Shown here in pieces: positions 16,066-25,395 of a stretch of DNA of 64,000 nt. The translations under genes and the position numbers were made by a program. Numbering within the stretch: position 1 is the stretch's first letter; every line of letters starts with the position of its first letter. The notes below the pieces were generated by a model. The model was not told the DNA's origin, did not search any database, and saw nothing but the letters and a program-made list of their open reading frames with translations. Origin of the DNA: Anaerolineales bacterium (lineage in GTDB: Bacteria; Chloroflexota; Anaerolineae; Aggregatilineales; J027). The stretch is taken from positions 1,426,001 to 1,490,000 of the forward strand of contig JACKCI010000001.1 in NCBI GenBank assembly GCA_020634155.1, given 5' to 3'.

Positions 16066-18360
16066 GTGTTTAAACGTCTATTCGCACGTGGATTATCACT
16101 GGTTATCTTAGGAACCATGCTGGTGGCTGCGGCCCTCTTTGGCCCTTTCTCGCAGCCATCCATCGAGGCCCAAGGCGCAACTCGTTTTGCGGGTGCCACC
16201 AAATCAAGCCCGATTGCGCTCAACGCTGATGACACCCTGTTGGCTGTCGTCAATACCGATGTCGATACCGTCACATTGTTCGATGTCAGCAATGACCGCA
16301 ACCTGCCCCTCGGCGAGTTCTCCGTCGGTGATGAGCCACATGGCGTGGCTGTATCCCCCGATGGCAAAACCGTCTATGTGACCAACGCTATTGATGGTAC
16401 CGTCTCCGTTTTGGCAGTTGATATTGCTCAACAACCCGCCGCCACGCTGATTGCTACCCTTGAGGTAGGGACGGAACCCTATGGCATCGCCCTCACGCCC
16501 AATGGGCAAAAAGCGTATGTGACCAATGCCCGTTCTAATTCAGTGAGCGTGATTGACACCGCCACCAATACCGTTATCAAGACCATCGTCAACATTGGCC
16601 CACCCGTTGGCGCTGAACCACGCGGCATTGCCATCACCAACAACAGCAATGATAGCGACACCGATGAAACCGTCTATATCACCCACTTTTATGCTTTCGC
16701 CAACCAAGGCAAATTGGATGGTGAAGACGATAGCAAGACAGGTCTCGTCACCAAGATTTCCACCGAAACTGACGCAGTGATTGGGCAAATCATCCTCACC
16801 AATATGCCCGATACAGGCTTCAAGGCGACTGGTGATGCTATCGCTGGCATTGCTCCCGGTCAAGAAGCCAATCAGGTCACGGGTGCCTATCCCAACCAAA
16901 TGCAGGCCGTTGCTATCAAGAATGGCTTTGCTTACCTGCCCAACGTCGGCGCTTCACCCAATGGCCCAGTGCGCTTTAATGTCAACACCCAAGCCCTTGT
17001 CCACATTCTTGATACCAACACCAATCAAGACACGGGTCAGACTATTAACCTACACGCTGCCGTCAAAGCCCAACCCGAAGGCCCCCGCAAACTCTTCTTG
17101 GCGATTCCTTGGGCTATTGCTTTCAAGACCAATGAAAATGTCGGCTATGTGGTCAGCGCCGCCAGTAACGTTCTGGTCCGTATCCAAGTTGACCCCGCTA
17201 CAGGTGCAGCCACCGTCACCAACAACCCGTTGGATGGCAGTGTCTTGGAGATTCCAGTAGGCCGTAACCCGCTCGGTATCGTCGTCAACAACACCGACAC
17301 CCGCGCCTATGTCATGAATAACATCTCCCGCGATGTGACCGTGCTGGATATTACCCGCTTTCCAGAGCAAATTATCGCCACATTACGCACCTCAGCCCTG
17401 CCCCCTGCTGGCTCTGAAGAAGAGTTGGTACTGGTGGGTAAAGAACTCTATACCACCTCAGTTGGTGAATTTGCCAACAGTTTCGGCAACATGTCCAGCG
17501 AAGGCTGGCAAGCATGTGCGGCCTGTCACCCCTTCGGCCTTGCCGATAATGTGGTCTGGATTTTCGCGGCTGGCCCCCGCCGCACCATCTCCCAACATAC
17601 CGACTTCGCAGGGGGCGATTTACGAGCGCTCAACTGGTCAGCCATCTTTGATGAAGAGCAAGACTTTGAACTCAATATTCGCGGCGTTTCGGGTGGGGCT
17701 GGTCTCTTGCTCAATGCCGATGGGAGCGCCCTTGAAGACGGAGCCAATATCGGCGGTTTGGTGGTTGGCAATCCACCCGCACTGGCTGTACCGAACTCAT
17801 CACGCGGTCAACTGCAAGTCCGTACCCCTTCGGGTGGCTTGGTCAATGCGTGGGATGCGATTGTGGCCTATATCCGCACTATCCGCGCCCCAATTTCACC
17901 CTTAAGTGGCAGTGATGACCCCGAAATTGAGGAGGGTCGCCAAATCTTTATCAGCAACAACTGCCAAGTCTGTCATGGTGGCCCCAAGTGGTCAAGCAGT
18001 TCGGTTGCTGGCCCTGTTACCGATCTCGCCTTGATTAATGGTGGACAAATCACCTCCCAACTCCGCAATGTGGGTACCTTCAACCCCGATGATAGCAATG
18101 AAGTCCGCGCCAATGCCGCCCGCCCGCCGCTCGGTGCCGATGGCTTTGTGCCACCTTCATTGATTAGCGTATTTTTTAGCCCGCCCTACTATCATAATGG
18201 CTCGGCCAATTCGCTAGATGATGCCATGGGTGACCGCTTTATCGTCCATCGCTCGGCGGGTACAGGTGGCATTGATGGCCTCTCTGACCCTGAATCACGC
18301 CGTAAGTTGGTCAAGTTCCTGCTGTCCATCGACGCCTCCACCCAACCCATCAACCCCTAA
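16066..18360 (+). CDS. Exported YVTN beta-propeller protein with two cytochrome c motifs
   Basis: A 764-residue secreted protein. The signal peptide covers about residues 1-36 (cleavage near IEAQG). Residues about 40-460 contain repeats of the YVTN type (KTVYVTNAIDGTVSV, KAYVTNARSNSVSVI, RAYVMNNISRDVTVL) that form a seven-bladed propeller. The C-terminal part has two heme c sites, C484-x-x-C487-H488 and C633-x-x-C636-H637, in a di-heme peroxidase-like arrangement with late PPYYHNGSA. It probably passes electrons in the cell envelope; the substrate is unknown. GTG start with a strong AGGAGG at 16055-16060. It is monocistronic as far as seen, with a 235-base upstream gap that holds only AT-rich sequence. 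Confidence 0.85.
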   Translation: MFKRLFARGLSLVILGTMLVAAALFGPFSQPSIEAQGATRFAGATKSSPIALNADDTLLAVVNTDVDTVTLFDVSNDRNLPLGEFSVGDEPHGVAVSPDGKTVYVTNAIDGTVSVLAVDIAQQPAATLIATLEVGTEPYGIALTPNGQKAYVTNARSNSVSVIDTATNTVIKTIVNIGPPVGAEPRGIAITNNSNDSDTDETVYITHFYAFANQGKLDGEDDSKTGLVTKISTETDAVIGQIILTNMPDTGFKATGDAIAGIAPGQEANQVTGAYPNQMQAVAIKNGFAYLPNVGASPNGPVRFNVNTQALVHILDTNTNQDTGQTINLHAAVKAQPEGPRKLFLAIPWAIAFKTNENVGYVVSAASNVLVRIQVDPATGAATVTNNPLDGSVLEIPVGRNPLGIVVNNTDTRAYVMNNISRDVTVLDITRFPEQIIATLRTSALPPAGSEEELVLVGKELYTTSVGEFANSFGNMSSEGWQACAACHPFGLADNVVWIFAAGPRRTISQHTDFAGGDLRALNWSAIFDEEQDFELNIRGVSGGAGLLLNADGSALEDGANIGGLVVGNPPALAVPNSSRGQLQVRTPSGGLVNAWDAIVAYIRTIRAPISPLSGSDDPEIEEGRQIFISNNCQVCHGGPKWSSSSVAGPVTDLALINGGQITSQLRNVGTFNPDDSNEVRANAARPPLGADGFVPPSLISVFFSPPYYHNGSANSLDDAMGDRFIVHRSAGTGGIDGLSDPESRRKLVKFLLSIDASTQPINP

Positions 18361-18376
18361 GCCTTTTTATCATCGT

Positions 18377-18402
18377 GGGCCTGTCTGTCACATGGCAGGC
18401 CC
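18377..18402 (+). terminator. Weak terminator-like hairpin
   Basis: Arms gggcctg (18377-18383) and caggccc (18396-18402) pair perfectly, 16 bases after the stop of the propeller/heme gene, but no T tract follows, so termination would need Rho or another factor. Confidence 0.4.
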
Positions 18403-18445
18403 GACCCGACCCATTAATTTGTAATTGCAGGGTGGGGTCTCGATA

Positions 18446-18454
18446 TGCTATCCT
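18446..18454 (+). promoter_or_regulatory. Putative extended -10 element of the membrane-glycan operon
   Basis: TGCTATCCT is an extended -10-like sequence 37 bases before the TTG start at 18492. No clear -35. Confidence 0.3.
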
Positions 18455-18491
18455 CATTCCGCTGATATAAAACATTCGAGAGTTGTGTTGA

Positions 18492-20021
18492 TTGAAAATA
18501 TCACACCTTAAGCAGTTTTTTTCCATCAATAAGCTATCGATTCTGGCGCTACTCAGTCTGATTTTCATTCTTACACTATCCCTTCAAAGTCGCCTGACCG
18601 AAACCACCACCAGCCCCGACGCCAGCGAGAATCTATTGATAGCCTATAATCTCGCCTATCATGGCAGCTTTTCACTTGATAAAGACACCACGAATACCTA
18701 TGCCCCCACCAACTACCGCGAACCGCTCCCTATTTATTTTCTCGCGGCACATATCAAGCTCACCCCGTCCTTAACATCTGACCTAACGCCCCAGACCATC
18801 AGCCAAGGCCCAGCCCTTGCCACCCTTAAACACCATAATCTGATATGGGCTTTTGCCTGTTTGATGGGTGTTGCGGTTACGGTACTGCTTACCATCAAGC
18901 CGCGTATCACCGCCAGCATTGCCGCCGCTGCTGCGGTCTATCTCAGCTATCAATTCTTTTTGGTCGGTGCCGTTGACATCCTGCTCACCGAAATTCAAGC
19001 AGCGACCTTACTGATAGGGTCGTCCGTGACCCTCATCCTTGCCCTGCGAACCCGCCGCCCGATGTGGTTCATCTTGACGGGGGTTCTGTTGGGATGCTTA
19101 ACACTCACCAAAGCCGTCTTTTTGTATGTGGGTATCGGGTTGATAGGCGTTTTGCTGATAACTTACCTCATCAAGCGCCCACCCTACTGGTCACGCCGCC
19201 AAACTGTGCAACGGATAGCGCTCATTGGCACTGTTACCCTGCTAACCCTTAGCCCTTGGCTCATCCGCAACTACCAGCAATTTGACCGCCTCGAAGTCAC
19301 TCAACGTGGGGGAGCCGTGCTACTGACACGCGCTTATAAGAACCAAATGGACATCCTCGGCGGCTTCTATACCTATGCCCCCTCTGCCATCAGGCCACGC
19401 CTCGGCAACTTGCTCAGTTTTTCAGCCGATGACCTTGAAGTCGGTGGCAAACTCCAGCACCTCAATCGCTCGACGAGTTCATCCTTTGCGGCGGCTGACC
19501 TAGAGGCTGAACGTGCGGGCCGCCCTGAAGATGCCATCTCATACCACAAAAAAGCCCGCGCTGAGTATGTACGCTTGCTAAATCTCTACACCGCCCAAGG
19601 TGCGAATGACCCTGAATATGAGGCGGATAAGGCCATGCAAGATGAAGCCATCGACCTCATCCGCCATGACCCTGTGCGGCACCTATTAACGACAGCCGTC
19701 TTTATGTGGCGCGGGATGTGGTGTATGAACATCGACAAGTCATCGGTACCCACTGAGTTGGGTGGGCTGCTCTTGAATGGCCTTGCCTTTCTAGCGCTGT
19801 GGGTCATGGCCCTTGTCGGATTGTGGAAGCTGAATCCAGACATGATGGGGATTGGGCTGATGTCCGTTGGAGCCATAGCCTTTTTCGCACTCGCCTCCCA
19901 CAATATCCCACGCTATACAGAGCCAATGATTCCGAATATGCTGGTCGCGTTGGTCGTGCTGGCTGTGTGGACTGGGCAATGGTTTACTGGTACCATTATA
20001 GGTAAAGTACAGCAAAGATAG
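18492..20021 (+). CDS. Polytopic membrane protein, GT-C/ArnT-like glycosyltransferase candidate
   Basis: A 509-residue protein with about ten membrane helices. After the first helix comes a large loop with SPDASENLLIAYNLA and YREPLPIYFL, which resembles the acidic first extracytoplasmic loop of GT-C enzymes (PMT/ArnT type) that use polyprenyl-phosphate sugars. A long soluble stretch at about 300-400 contains ERAGRPEDAISYH. The start is TTG at 18492 (MKISHLKQ); no better start exists upstream. The next gene is a close relative. The following GT2 gene (dolichyl-phosphate-sugar synthase type) would supply the lipid-linked donor, supporting a glycosyltransferase role, but no enzyme family is certain. 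Confidence 0.65.
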   Translation: MKISHLKQFFSINKLSILALLSLIFILTLSLQSRLTETTTSPDASENLLIAYNLAYHGSFSLDKDTTNTYAPTNYREPLPIYFLAAHIKLTPSLTSDLTPQTISQGPALATLKHHNLIWAFACLMGVAVTVLLTIKPRITASIAAAAAVYLSYQFFLVGAVDILLTEIQAATLLIGSSVTLILALRTRRPMWFILTGVLLGCLTLTKAVFLYVGIGLIGVLLITYLIKRPPYWSRRQTVQRIALIGTVTLLTLSPWLIRNYQQFDRLEVTQRGGAVLLTRAYKNQMDILGGFYTYAPSAIRPRLGNLLSFSADDLEVGGKLQHLNRSTSSSFAAADLEAERAGRPEDAISYHKKARAEYVRLLNLYTAQGANDPEYEADKAMQDEAIDLIRHDPVRHLLTTAVFMWRGMWCMNIDKSSVPTELGGLLLNGLAFLALWVMALVGLWKLNPDMMGIGLMSVGAIAFFALASHNIPRYTEPMIPNMLVALVVLAVWTGQWFTGTIIGKVQQR

Positions 20022-20052
20022 TCACAAGGTTTCTTAAACAGCTTATTTATAG

Positions 20053-20082
20053 TTGCTTCAGGAGTTCATCTCACGTTATAAT
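20053..20082 (+). promoter_or_regulatory. Putative promoter of the AT-rich paralogue
   Basis: TTGCTT (20053-20058), an 18-base spacer and a perfect TATAAT (20077-20082). An inverted repeat, catctca (20067-20073) with tgagatg (20092-20098), flanks the -10 and is followed by a T-rich run, so the site may also be an operator or an overlapping terminator for the gene before. Confidence 0.55.
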
Positions 20083-20134
20083 CACTATGCTTGAGATGGG
20101 TTATTTTTTTCCATATTTCTATAGGAGTGATTAT

Positions 20135-21669
20135 ATGTTTAATAGACTATATATTTTATTAGAAAATATTATTTTTTAATATTAATTATATTTATATCTC
20201 TCTTTGTTTATAAACTTAAGGATACTCTTACCGAAACAGGCACCAGTCCAGACGCCCAACAGGATCTGGCGATAGCCTACAATCTTGCTTACCATAATAA
20301 ATTCGCCGAATCGGATGCATCTCAAAACCTTGTACTAACAAATGTACGAGAACCTTTACCAATTGCCCTTATTGCACTTCATATCAAGATCGATCCATCT
20401 CTGTCATCTGGGTTAACTTCGTCAGACATTCAGCAAGGCCCAGATCTATTAAGGCTCAAGCACCATCACCTGATTTGGGCATTCTTCTGCTTACTTGGTG
20501 AGGGTTTGCTTACACGGCTACTTATCAAACAGTCAGTGTATCGATCACTTCTGCCTTTTGCAACGATATTTCTCACATATCTTATCTTTTTGAATTCCGC
20601 TGTTGTAGATAGATTCACAACCGAGCTACAAGCAGGAACCCTACTTGTGTTTTCCTCGATTACGCTCATTATGGGGCTTAAAACATACCAATGGAAATGG
20701 TTTGTGTTTTCTGGCGTTCTAGTTGGTGCTTTAGCTCTGACCAAAGCTGTTTTTTTGTATGTTGGTATAGGATTGATACTTGTTCTGCTAGCTCAATATT
20801 CTATAAGAAATCTTGGTGATTTGAAAAGTAAGCAAGCATTCTTTCGAATCAGCGCATTGGGGATAGTCTTTTTCGTATCAATTATCCCATGGATCATCCG
20901 GAATTATATTAAATTAGATACCCTCGAATTTACAGAACGCGGTGGACAGGTCTTATTGACCAGAGCTTACAAGAATGAAATGGATATTCTAGGAGGAATC
21001 TATTATTATTCGCCTAGTTTGATTAAAGTGCGTATAGGCCCCTTACTCAATTATTCATCCGGGGATGACGAAGTCGGTGGGCCTTTGCAGAGATTGAATA
21101 GAAGTAACAGTTCATCTTTTGCTGAGGCTGACGATGAGGCGGTGCAAGCTGGGCGACCAGAAGATGTGATTTCATATTATGAGAAGGCAAAAGCAGAACG
21201 AGTGAGGTTGGTTAGTTACTATTCAGCGCAAGGTGTCGATGATCCAGATACCCTTGCAGAAAAAGCAATGCAAGACGAAGCCATAGAACTCATTGGCAAA
21301 AACCCTTTTAAACATCTGGTAATGTCTTTTGTTTTCATGTGGCGTGGCATGTGGTGTATGTCGTTATATCCTGATAGTCTCTGGGGGCCAAGAATAATAT
21401 TAGTAATCAATGCTTTTGCCTATCTAGCGATATGGATAATGGCAATTATAGGCCTATGGAAACGTCATCCCGAAATGATTGGCATTGCAGTTCTTCCAGT
21501 TGGAGCAATGAGCTTTTACGCGCTCACGTCCCACTATATTTCGCGCTATTCTGTGCCGATGATCCCGAATATGATTGTTGCCCTAGTGGTAGGCAGTACA
21601 TGGATAGTAGAATGGGCCTTATCACCCAATCGTCGTTGGTTTCGGAGAGCAAATAAACAAAACACATGA
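20135..21669 (+). CDS. AT-rich paralogue of the preceding GT-C-like membrane protein, frameshifted near the start
   Basis: The protein is clearly related to the preceding gene along its whole length (shared LTKAVFLYVGIGLI, AYKN-MDILGG, AGRPED-ISY, FMWRGMWCM). An ATG at 20135 with AGGAGTG before it opens a frame that stops at a TAA at 20177-20179 in the run ATTTTTTAAT. The homologous frame (from about 20180) has no ATG, GTG or TTG until a TTG at 20506, deep inside the conserved region. One extra T in the T6 run at 20172-20177 would join the two into a 511-residue protein that aligns from residue 1. Either the gene is a recent frameshift pseudogene, the run was misread, or slippage makes the product. 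The 3' end overlaps the GT2 gene by ATGA. Confidence 0.75.
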
Positions 21670-22655
21670 AACTCATCATCCAAATCCCGTGTTTAAATGA
21701 AGCAGCGACCTTGCCTCAAACTCTTGCCGATTTACCGAAGCAAATAGAGGGCATTGATACCATTGAGTGGCTAATTATCGACGATGGTAGCACCGACGAT
21801 ACGGTACAAGTCGCCCGTGAACATGGCGTACATCATATTGTTCAGCATACAGGGAATAAAGGTCTTGCAAAGGCTTTCCAAAGTGGTATCAATGGCTGTC
21901 TACAGTATGGCGCTGACATTATCGTCAACACCGATGGTGACAATCAATATCCCGGACGCTACATCAGCGATTTGGTTCAGCCGATTCTTCAAAACAAAGC
22001 AGATATGGTAATTGGGGAACGCCCTATTCAAGATATACCCCATTTTTCCCGCACCAAGAAGCTCCTACAAAATGTAGGTAGTGGTGTTGTACGTTATGTA
22101 TCAGGAACAAGCATACCAGACGCACCTAGTGGTTTTCGTGCGCTCTCGCGTGAGGCCGCCTTGCGCTTAACTATCTTGACAAACTACACCTATACCCTAG
22201 AAACCATCATCCAAGCCAGTCACAAAAACCTCACCGTTACCAGCATCCCGATTCAGACCAACCCCAAGACCCGTGAATCGCGCCTTATCAAGAGCATGTC
22301 ACGCTATGTGCTGCGCTCTGGGGCGACCATTATCTGGCTGTTTTTGCTCTATCGCCCCCTGCGAACCTTCAGCTATTTAGCCCTGCCCTTTGTGCTGCTA
22401 GGTCTAACCCTCTGGGGGCGTTATGGGGTGCTGTTGGTGATGGGTGAAGGCGGACGGGGGGCCAATGTTCAGTCGATTACGGTTGGGGCCGCCCTGTTGA
22501 TTATCGGGTTTATGATATTTCTTATTGGACTACTTGGTAACCTCATCGCCATCAACCGCCGTCTGCATGAAGAAACCCTCTACCACTTGAAGAAACTGAC
22601 AGTAAACAGCTATCGTTCTGAAGCCCATGAGCATAAGGAGACCGCTAATGGCTGA
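21666..22655 (+). CDS. GT2 glycosyltransferase, polyprenyl-phosphate sugar synthase type
   Basis: It likely transfers a sugar from a nucleotide donor to a polyprenyl phosphate at the inner face of the membrane, as DPM1, GtrB and ArnC do. The GT-A domain has the N-terminal IPCLNEAATL, DDGS at 39-42, and the metal-binding TDGD at 89-92 followed by NQYPG. Two membrane helices near 235-255 and 270-295 end the protein, followed by a basic tail. It overlaps the preceding gene (ATGA) and the following methyltransferase gene. The first 450 bases are AT-richer than the rest, so the gene may be mosaic. Confidence 0.88.
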   Translation: MKLIIQIPCLNEAATLPQTLADLPKQIEGIDTIEWLIIDDGSTDDTVQVAREHGVHHIVQHTGNKGLAKAFQSGINGCLQYGADIIVNTDGDNQYPGRYISDLVQPILQNKADMVIGERPIQDIPHFSRTKKLLQNVGSGVVRYVSGTSIPDAPSGFRALSREAALRLTILTNYTYTLETIIQASHKNLTVTSIPIQTNPKTRESRLIKSMSRYVLRSGATIIWLFLLYRPLRTFSYLALPFVLLGLTLWGRYGVLLVMGEGGRGANVQSITVGAALLIIGFMIFLIGLLGNLIAINRRLHEETLYHLKKLTVNSYRSEAHEHKETANG

Positions 22656-23214
22656 CCAAGGCTCTGAAGGGCTGTTGTCGCCCTTTCTACGAGAACGCCG
22701 TATCCAAGCCGCCCGCCCCTATCTGATGGGCCGCGTCTTGGATGTAGGCTGTGGCACGGGTTTGCTGGCCCGTTATGTCCCGACGGAGAACTATCTCGGC
22801 ATCGATATTGACCAAGCCTCCCTCGCTCAAGCCCAAGCCGCCTTTCCTCAACACCGCTTCTTGCTGACGGATACGGCCCCTGAAGACGGGTTTAACACCA
22901 TTGTTGCCTTAGCCGTCATTGAGCATGTGCCAGACCCGACTGCCTTCCTCGCCAGCTTGCGCGAGCAATTAGCCCACCAAGACGATAGCCGAATCGTCTG
23001 CACCACCCCCCATCCCACCATGGAGTCGGTACATCGGATTGGGGCGTCGATTGGCATTTTCAGCAAGAGCGCCAATGAGGAACACCAAGCCCTACTTGAC
23101 CGCCAAACTTTGACTCGCACAGGTGAAGCAGCAGGCCTTGTCGTCTGCCACTACCGCCGCTTTTTGCTGGGCGCTAATCAAGTGGTTGTGTATGCCTTGA
23201 AGGGCCGCTGCTAA
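22648..23214 (+). CDS. Class I SAM-dependent methyltransferase
   Basis: A 188-residue methyltransferase with motif I LDVGCGTG (31-38), an acidic LGIDID loop for the ribose of SAM, and ALAVIEHVPDP at the position of motif IV. It resembles the UbiE/Methyltransf_11 group found in glycan clusters, where it could methylate a sugar or lipid. An ATG at 22627 gives seven more residues, but AAGGAG at 22635-22640 is correctly spaced for the ATG at 22648, which overlaps the GT2 stop. Confidence 0.82.
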   Translation: MADQGSEGLLSPFLRERRIQAARPYLMGRVLDVGCGTGLLARYVPTENYLGIDIDQASLAQAQAAFPQHRFLLTDTAPEDGFNTIVALAVIEHVPDPTAFLASLREQLAHQDDSRIVCTTPHPTMESVHRIGASIGIFSKSANEEHQALLDRQTLTRTGEAAGLVVCHYRRFLLGANQVVVYALKGRC

Positions 23215-23245
23215 AGTTCAGTACCTTCACATCTGAGGATACCCA

Positions 23246-24154
23246 TTGTCGAAACAGCGCACACCCTACAAAGCCTTATTCAACCTTTTTGGAGCCATCG
23301 TTGCATTGGTCAGTGTTGGATTTGTTGTGCTTCAATTACGCCACCATGCCAATGAAACAAACCTTACTGCCTTAAGCCTCCAAACGTGGCTATCTATCGG
23401 CATCCTTGCCATCATCTATGGTCTATCAGCATCAAGCCTGAGCGTTGCGTGGGGCTTTCTCTTGAAACACCTTCAACTCCCTATGCCTTGGCACTGGGTG
23501 GTACGAATCTATGGGCTCTCCCAGCTTGCCAAATACCTGCCCGGCAATATCCTCCAGATGGCGGGCCGCCAAGCGATGGGACAAGCCGAAGGCCTCCCCG
23601 CATGGCCCCTCGCCAAATCCACGGTGCTAGAATTAGCCCTGATAGCCCTTGTCGGTGGGTTGTTCTCCGCCTTGCTACTACCTTTAATCAGCGCTGACCC
23701 CACCACCCCACTCCTGAACATCCTCGCCAGTCTGTTGTTTAGCACGTTGATGGTCGGGTTCGTGTTAATCGTCCGCCAACTACTAAGCGCTTCAGCCGCT
23801 AAAGCAGTAGCGATTTATGCCGTTTTCCTCTTCTTAACGGGTGTCATCTTTTTTTTCACCTTGCGTCTCATTGAGGCTAAAACACCAAGCGCCTTGCTGT
23901 CCGTTATCGTTGGGGCCTATGTCATCGCGTGGCTGCTCGGCCTGATTACTCCCGGTGCGCCCGCCGGAATCGGCATACGTGAGGTGGTACTCTATGCGCT
24001 CCTCAGCACCCAATTCGACCAGCCCACCATCCTCACAGCAGTCGTACTAGGGCGTATCATCACTGTCAGTGGTGATTTCTTGTTCTTCCTTGCGGCACTG
24101 GGTCTCTCAACACTCCCCACCGCACCTAATAAGGTGATGCCCCACCAGCCATAA
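23246..24154 (+). CDS. YbhN/UPF0104-like (lysylphosphatidylglycerol synthase-type) membrane protein
   Basis: About eight membrane helices in 302 residues. The conserved LSQLAKYLPGNI motif (about 92-103) and PAGIGIREVVL near residue 240 are typical of the family that includes the MprF flippase domain and YbhN-like proteins in polysaccharide clusters. Some relatives move lipid-linked or charged lipids across the membrane; the role here is inference. TTG start at 23246 with TGAGGAT upstream. It closes the membrane-glycan group. Confidence 0.72.
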   Translation: MSKQRTPYKALFNLFGAIVALVSVGFVVLQLRHHANETNLTALSLQTWLSIGILAIIYGLSASSLSVAWGFLLKHLQLPMPWHWVVRIYGLSQLAKYLPGNILQMAGRQAMGQAEGLPAWPLAKSTVLELALIALVGGLFSALLLPLISADPTTPLLNILASLLFSTLMVGFVLIVRQLLSASAAKAVAIYAVFLFLTGVIFFFTLRLIEAKTPSALLSVIVGAYVIAWLLGLITPGAPAGIGIREVVLYALLSTQFDQPTILTAVVLGRIITVSGDFLFFLAALGLSTLPTAPNKVMPHQP

Positions 24155-24276
24155 CTTACACATCATGGGGGTGTCGCCAATGAGAAGGCCACTCCTCGCA
24201 GTCCCGCCATGCCTGAAACGAGTACCCATTCCGTAGCAAGAATGCGGTACACTGTGGAAAAATCTGGAGTGTAACA

Positions 24277-25281
24277 ATGAACAACTCTGTTTCCCCTCAT
24301 GTGCAGATGGTTGGCGAGTCAATCCCACATATCCCTTGGGAAAGTCGCCCTGCCAATTCATCTGCCGTTATGTGGCGCTATTCACATAATCCAATCATTC
24401 CGCGTAATGCGACGCCTACCGCCAATAGTATTTTCAATAGCGCGGCGGTACCTTTTCAAGATGGCTTCGCGGGTGTCTTTCGGGTCGATGATACCCGCCG
24501 CACCATGAACCTACACGTTGGGCATAGCAAAAATGGCCTTGATTGGGAGATTGCCCCGCAACCTATTGATTGGCAGTTCGATGACCCCGAACTCAGCACA
24601 ATGGTGCATCGCTATGACCCGCGTGTGGTCTGGATTGAAGACCGCTACTATGTGACATGGTGCAATGGCTACCATGGCCCGACCATCGGCATTGGCTATA
24701 CCATAGACTTTGCAGAGTTCTTCTTTGTCGAAAATGCCTTCTTGCCCCATAATCGCAACGGTGTGCTGTTCCCCCGCCAAATCAAGGGCAGGTATGCGAT
24801 GTTGAGCCGCCCTAGCGATACTGGTCATACTCCCTTTGGCGACATCTTTTACAGCGAAAGCCCTGACATGATTCATTGGGGCAAACATCGCTTTGTGATG
24901 GGGCCAAAGGCATGGCGTTGGGAAAGCACCAAAATTGGTGCGGGGCCGATTCCCATTGAGACCAGTGAAGGCTGGCTCTTAATTTATCACGGGGTGTTGA
25001 CCTCGTGTAACGGCTTTGTTTATAGCATGGGTGCGGCACTGCTCGATATTGATGAGCCTTGGAAGGTCATCTATCGCGCTGCCCCCTATCTCCTATCGCC
25101 TCAACGACCCTATGAATGTGTAGGAGATGTGCAGAATGTGGTCTTCCCTTGTGCGGCACTGCACGACCCTGACACAGGCCGTATCGCTATTTACTACGGC
25201 GCAGCCGACACCGTAACCGGAATAGCCTTCACCGAAATTGACAGCTTGATTGACTTTATCAAGTCAAACTCTGAATTATAG
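24277..25281 (+). CDS. GH130 beta-mannoside phosphorylase-like protein
   Basis: GH130 enzymes cleave beta-mannosides with phosphate to give mannose 1-phosphate. The five-bladed propeller signature is present: D114 in the YDPRVVWIED block (the expected catalytic acid), the KIGAGPIPIETSEGWLLIYHG blade and the late YECVGDVQNVVFPCAA and IYYGAADT motifs. Length (334 aa) is normal. No signal peptide, so it should act in the cytoplasm on imported oligosaccharides. It stands alone on the plus strand beside the maltodextrin operon. The linkage (beta-1,2 or beta-1,4) cannot be read from sequence. Confidence 0.88.
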   Translation: MNNSVSPHVQMVGESIPHIPWESRPANSSAVMWRYSHNPIIPRNATPTANSIFNSAAVPFQDGFAGVFRVDDTRRTMNLHVGHSKNGLDWEIAPQPIDWQFDDPELSTMVHRYDPRVVWIEDRYYVTWCNGYHGPTIGIGYTIDFAEFFFVENAFLPHNRNGVLFPRQIKGRYAMLSRPSDTGHTPFGDIFYSESPDMIHWGKHRFVMGPKAWRWESTKIGAGPIPIETSEGWLLIYHGVLTSCNGFVYSMGAALLDIDEPWKVIYRAAPYLLSPQRPYECVGDVQNVVFPCAALHDPDTGRIAIYYGAADTVTGIAFTEIDSLIDFIKSNSEL

Positions 25282-25308
25282 AGGACATCAAAAGCTGTAT
25301 TTCGCTAT

Positions 25309-25352
25309 AAAAAAACTGCTGGTGGATGTTGAACGAATACACCACCAGCAGT
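25309..25352 (-). terminator. Intrinsic terminator of the maltodextrin operon
   Basis: Perfect 11-bp arms actgctggtgg (25315-25325) and ccaccagcagt (25342-25352). On the minus strand the hairpin is followed by seven T (the A run at 25309-25315). It lies 44 bases after the GH13 stop and may also serve the convergent GH130 gene. Confidence 0.9.
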
Positions 25353-25395
25353 CAACCAAGTGACACAGCTTCAACTTGTTAACGTTGGGGATTGG

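Noticed and set aside
18377..18402. Strong intrinsic terminator
   Set aside because: The stem is good but there is no T tract; kept only as a weak hairpin.
20506..21669. Normal gene starting at TTG 20506
   Set aside because: Homology to the preceding gene extends about 340 bases further upstream in the same frame, so this start is only the first available codon after a frameshift.
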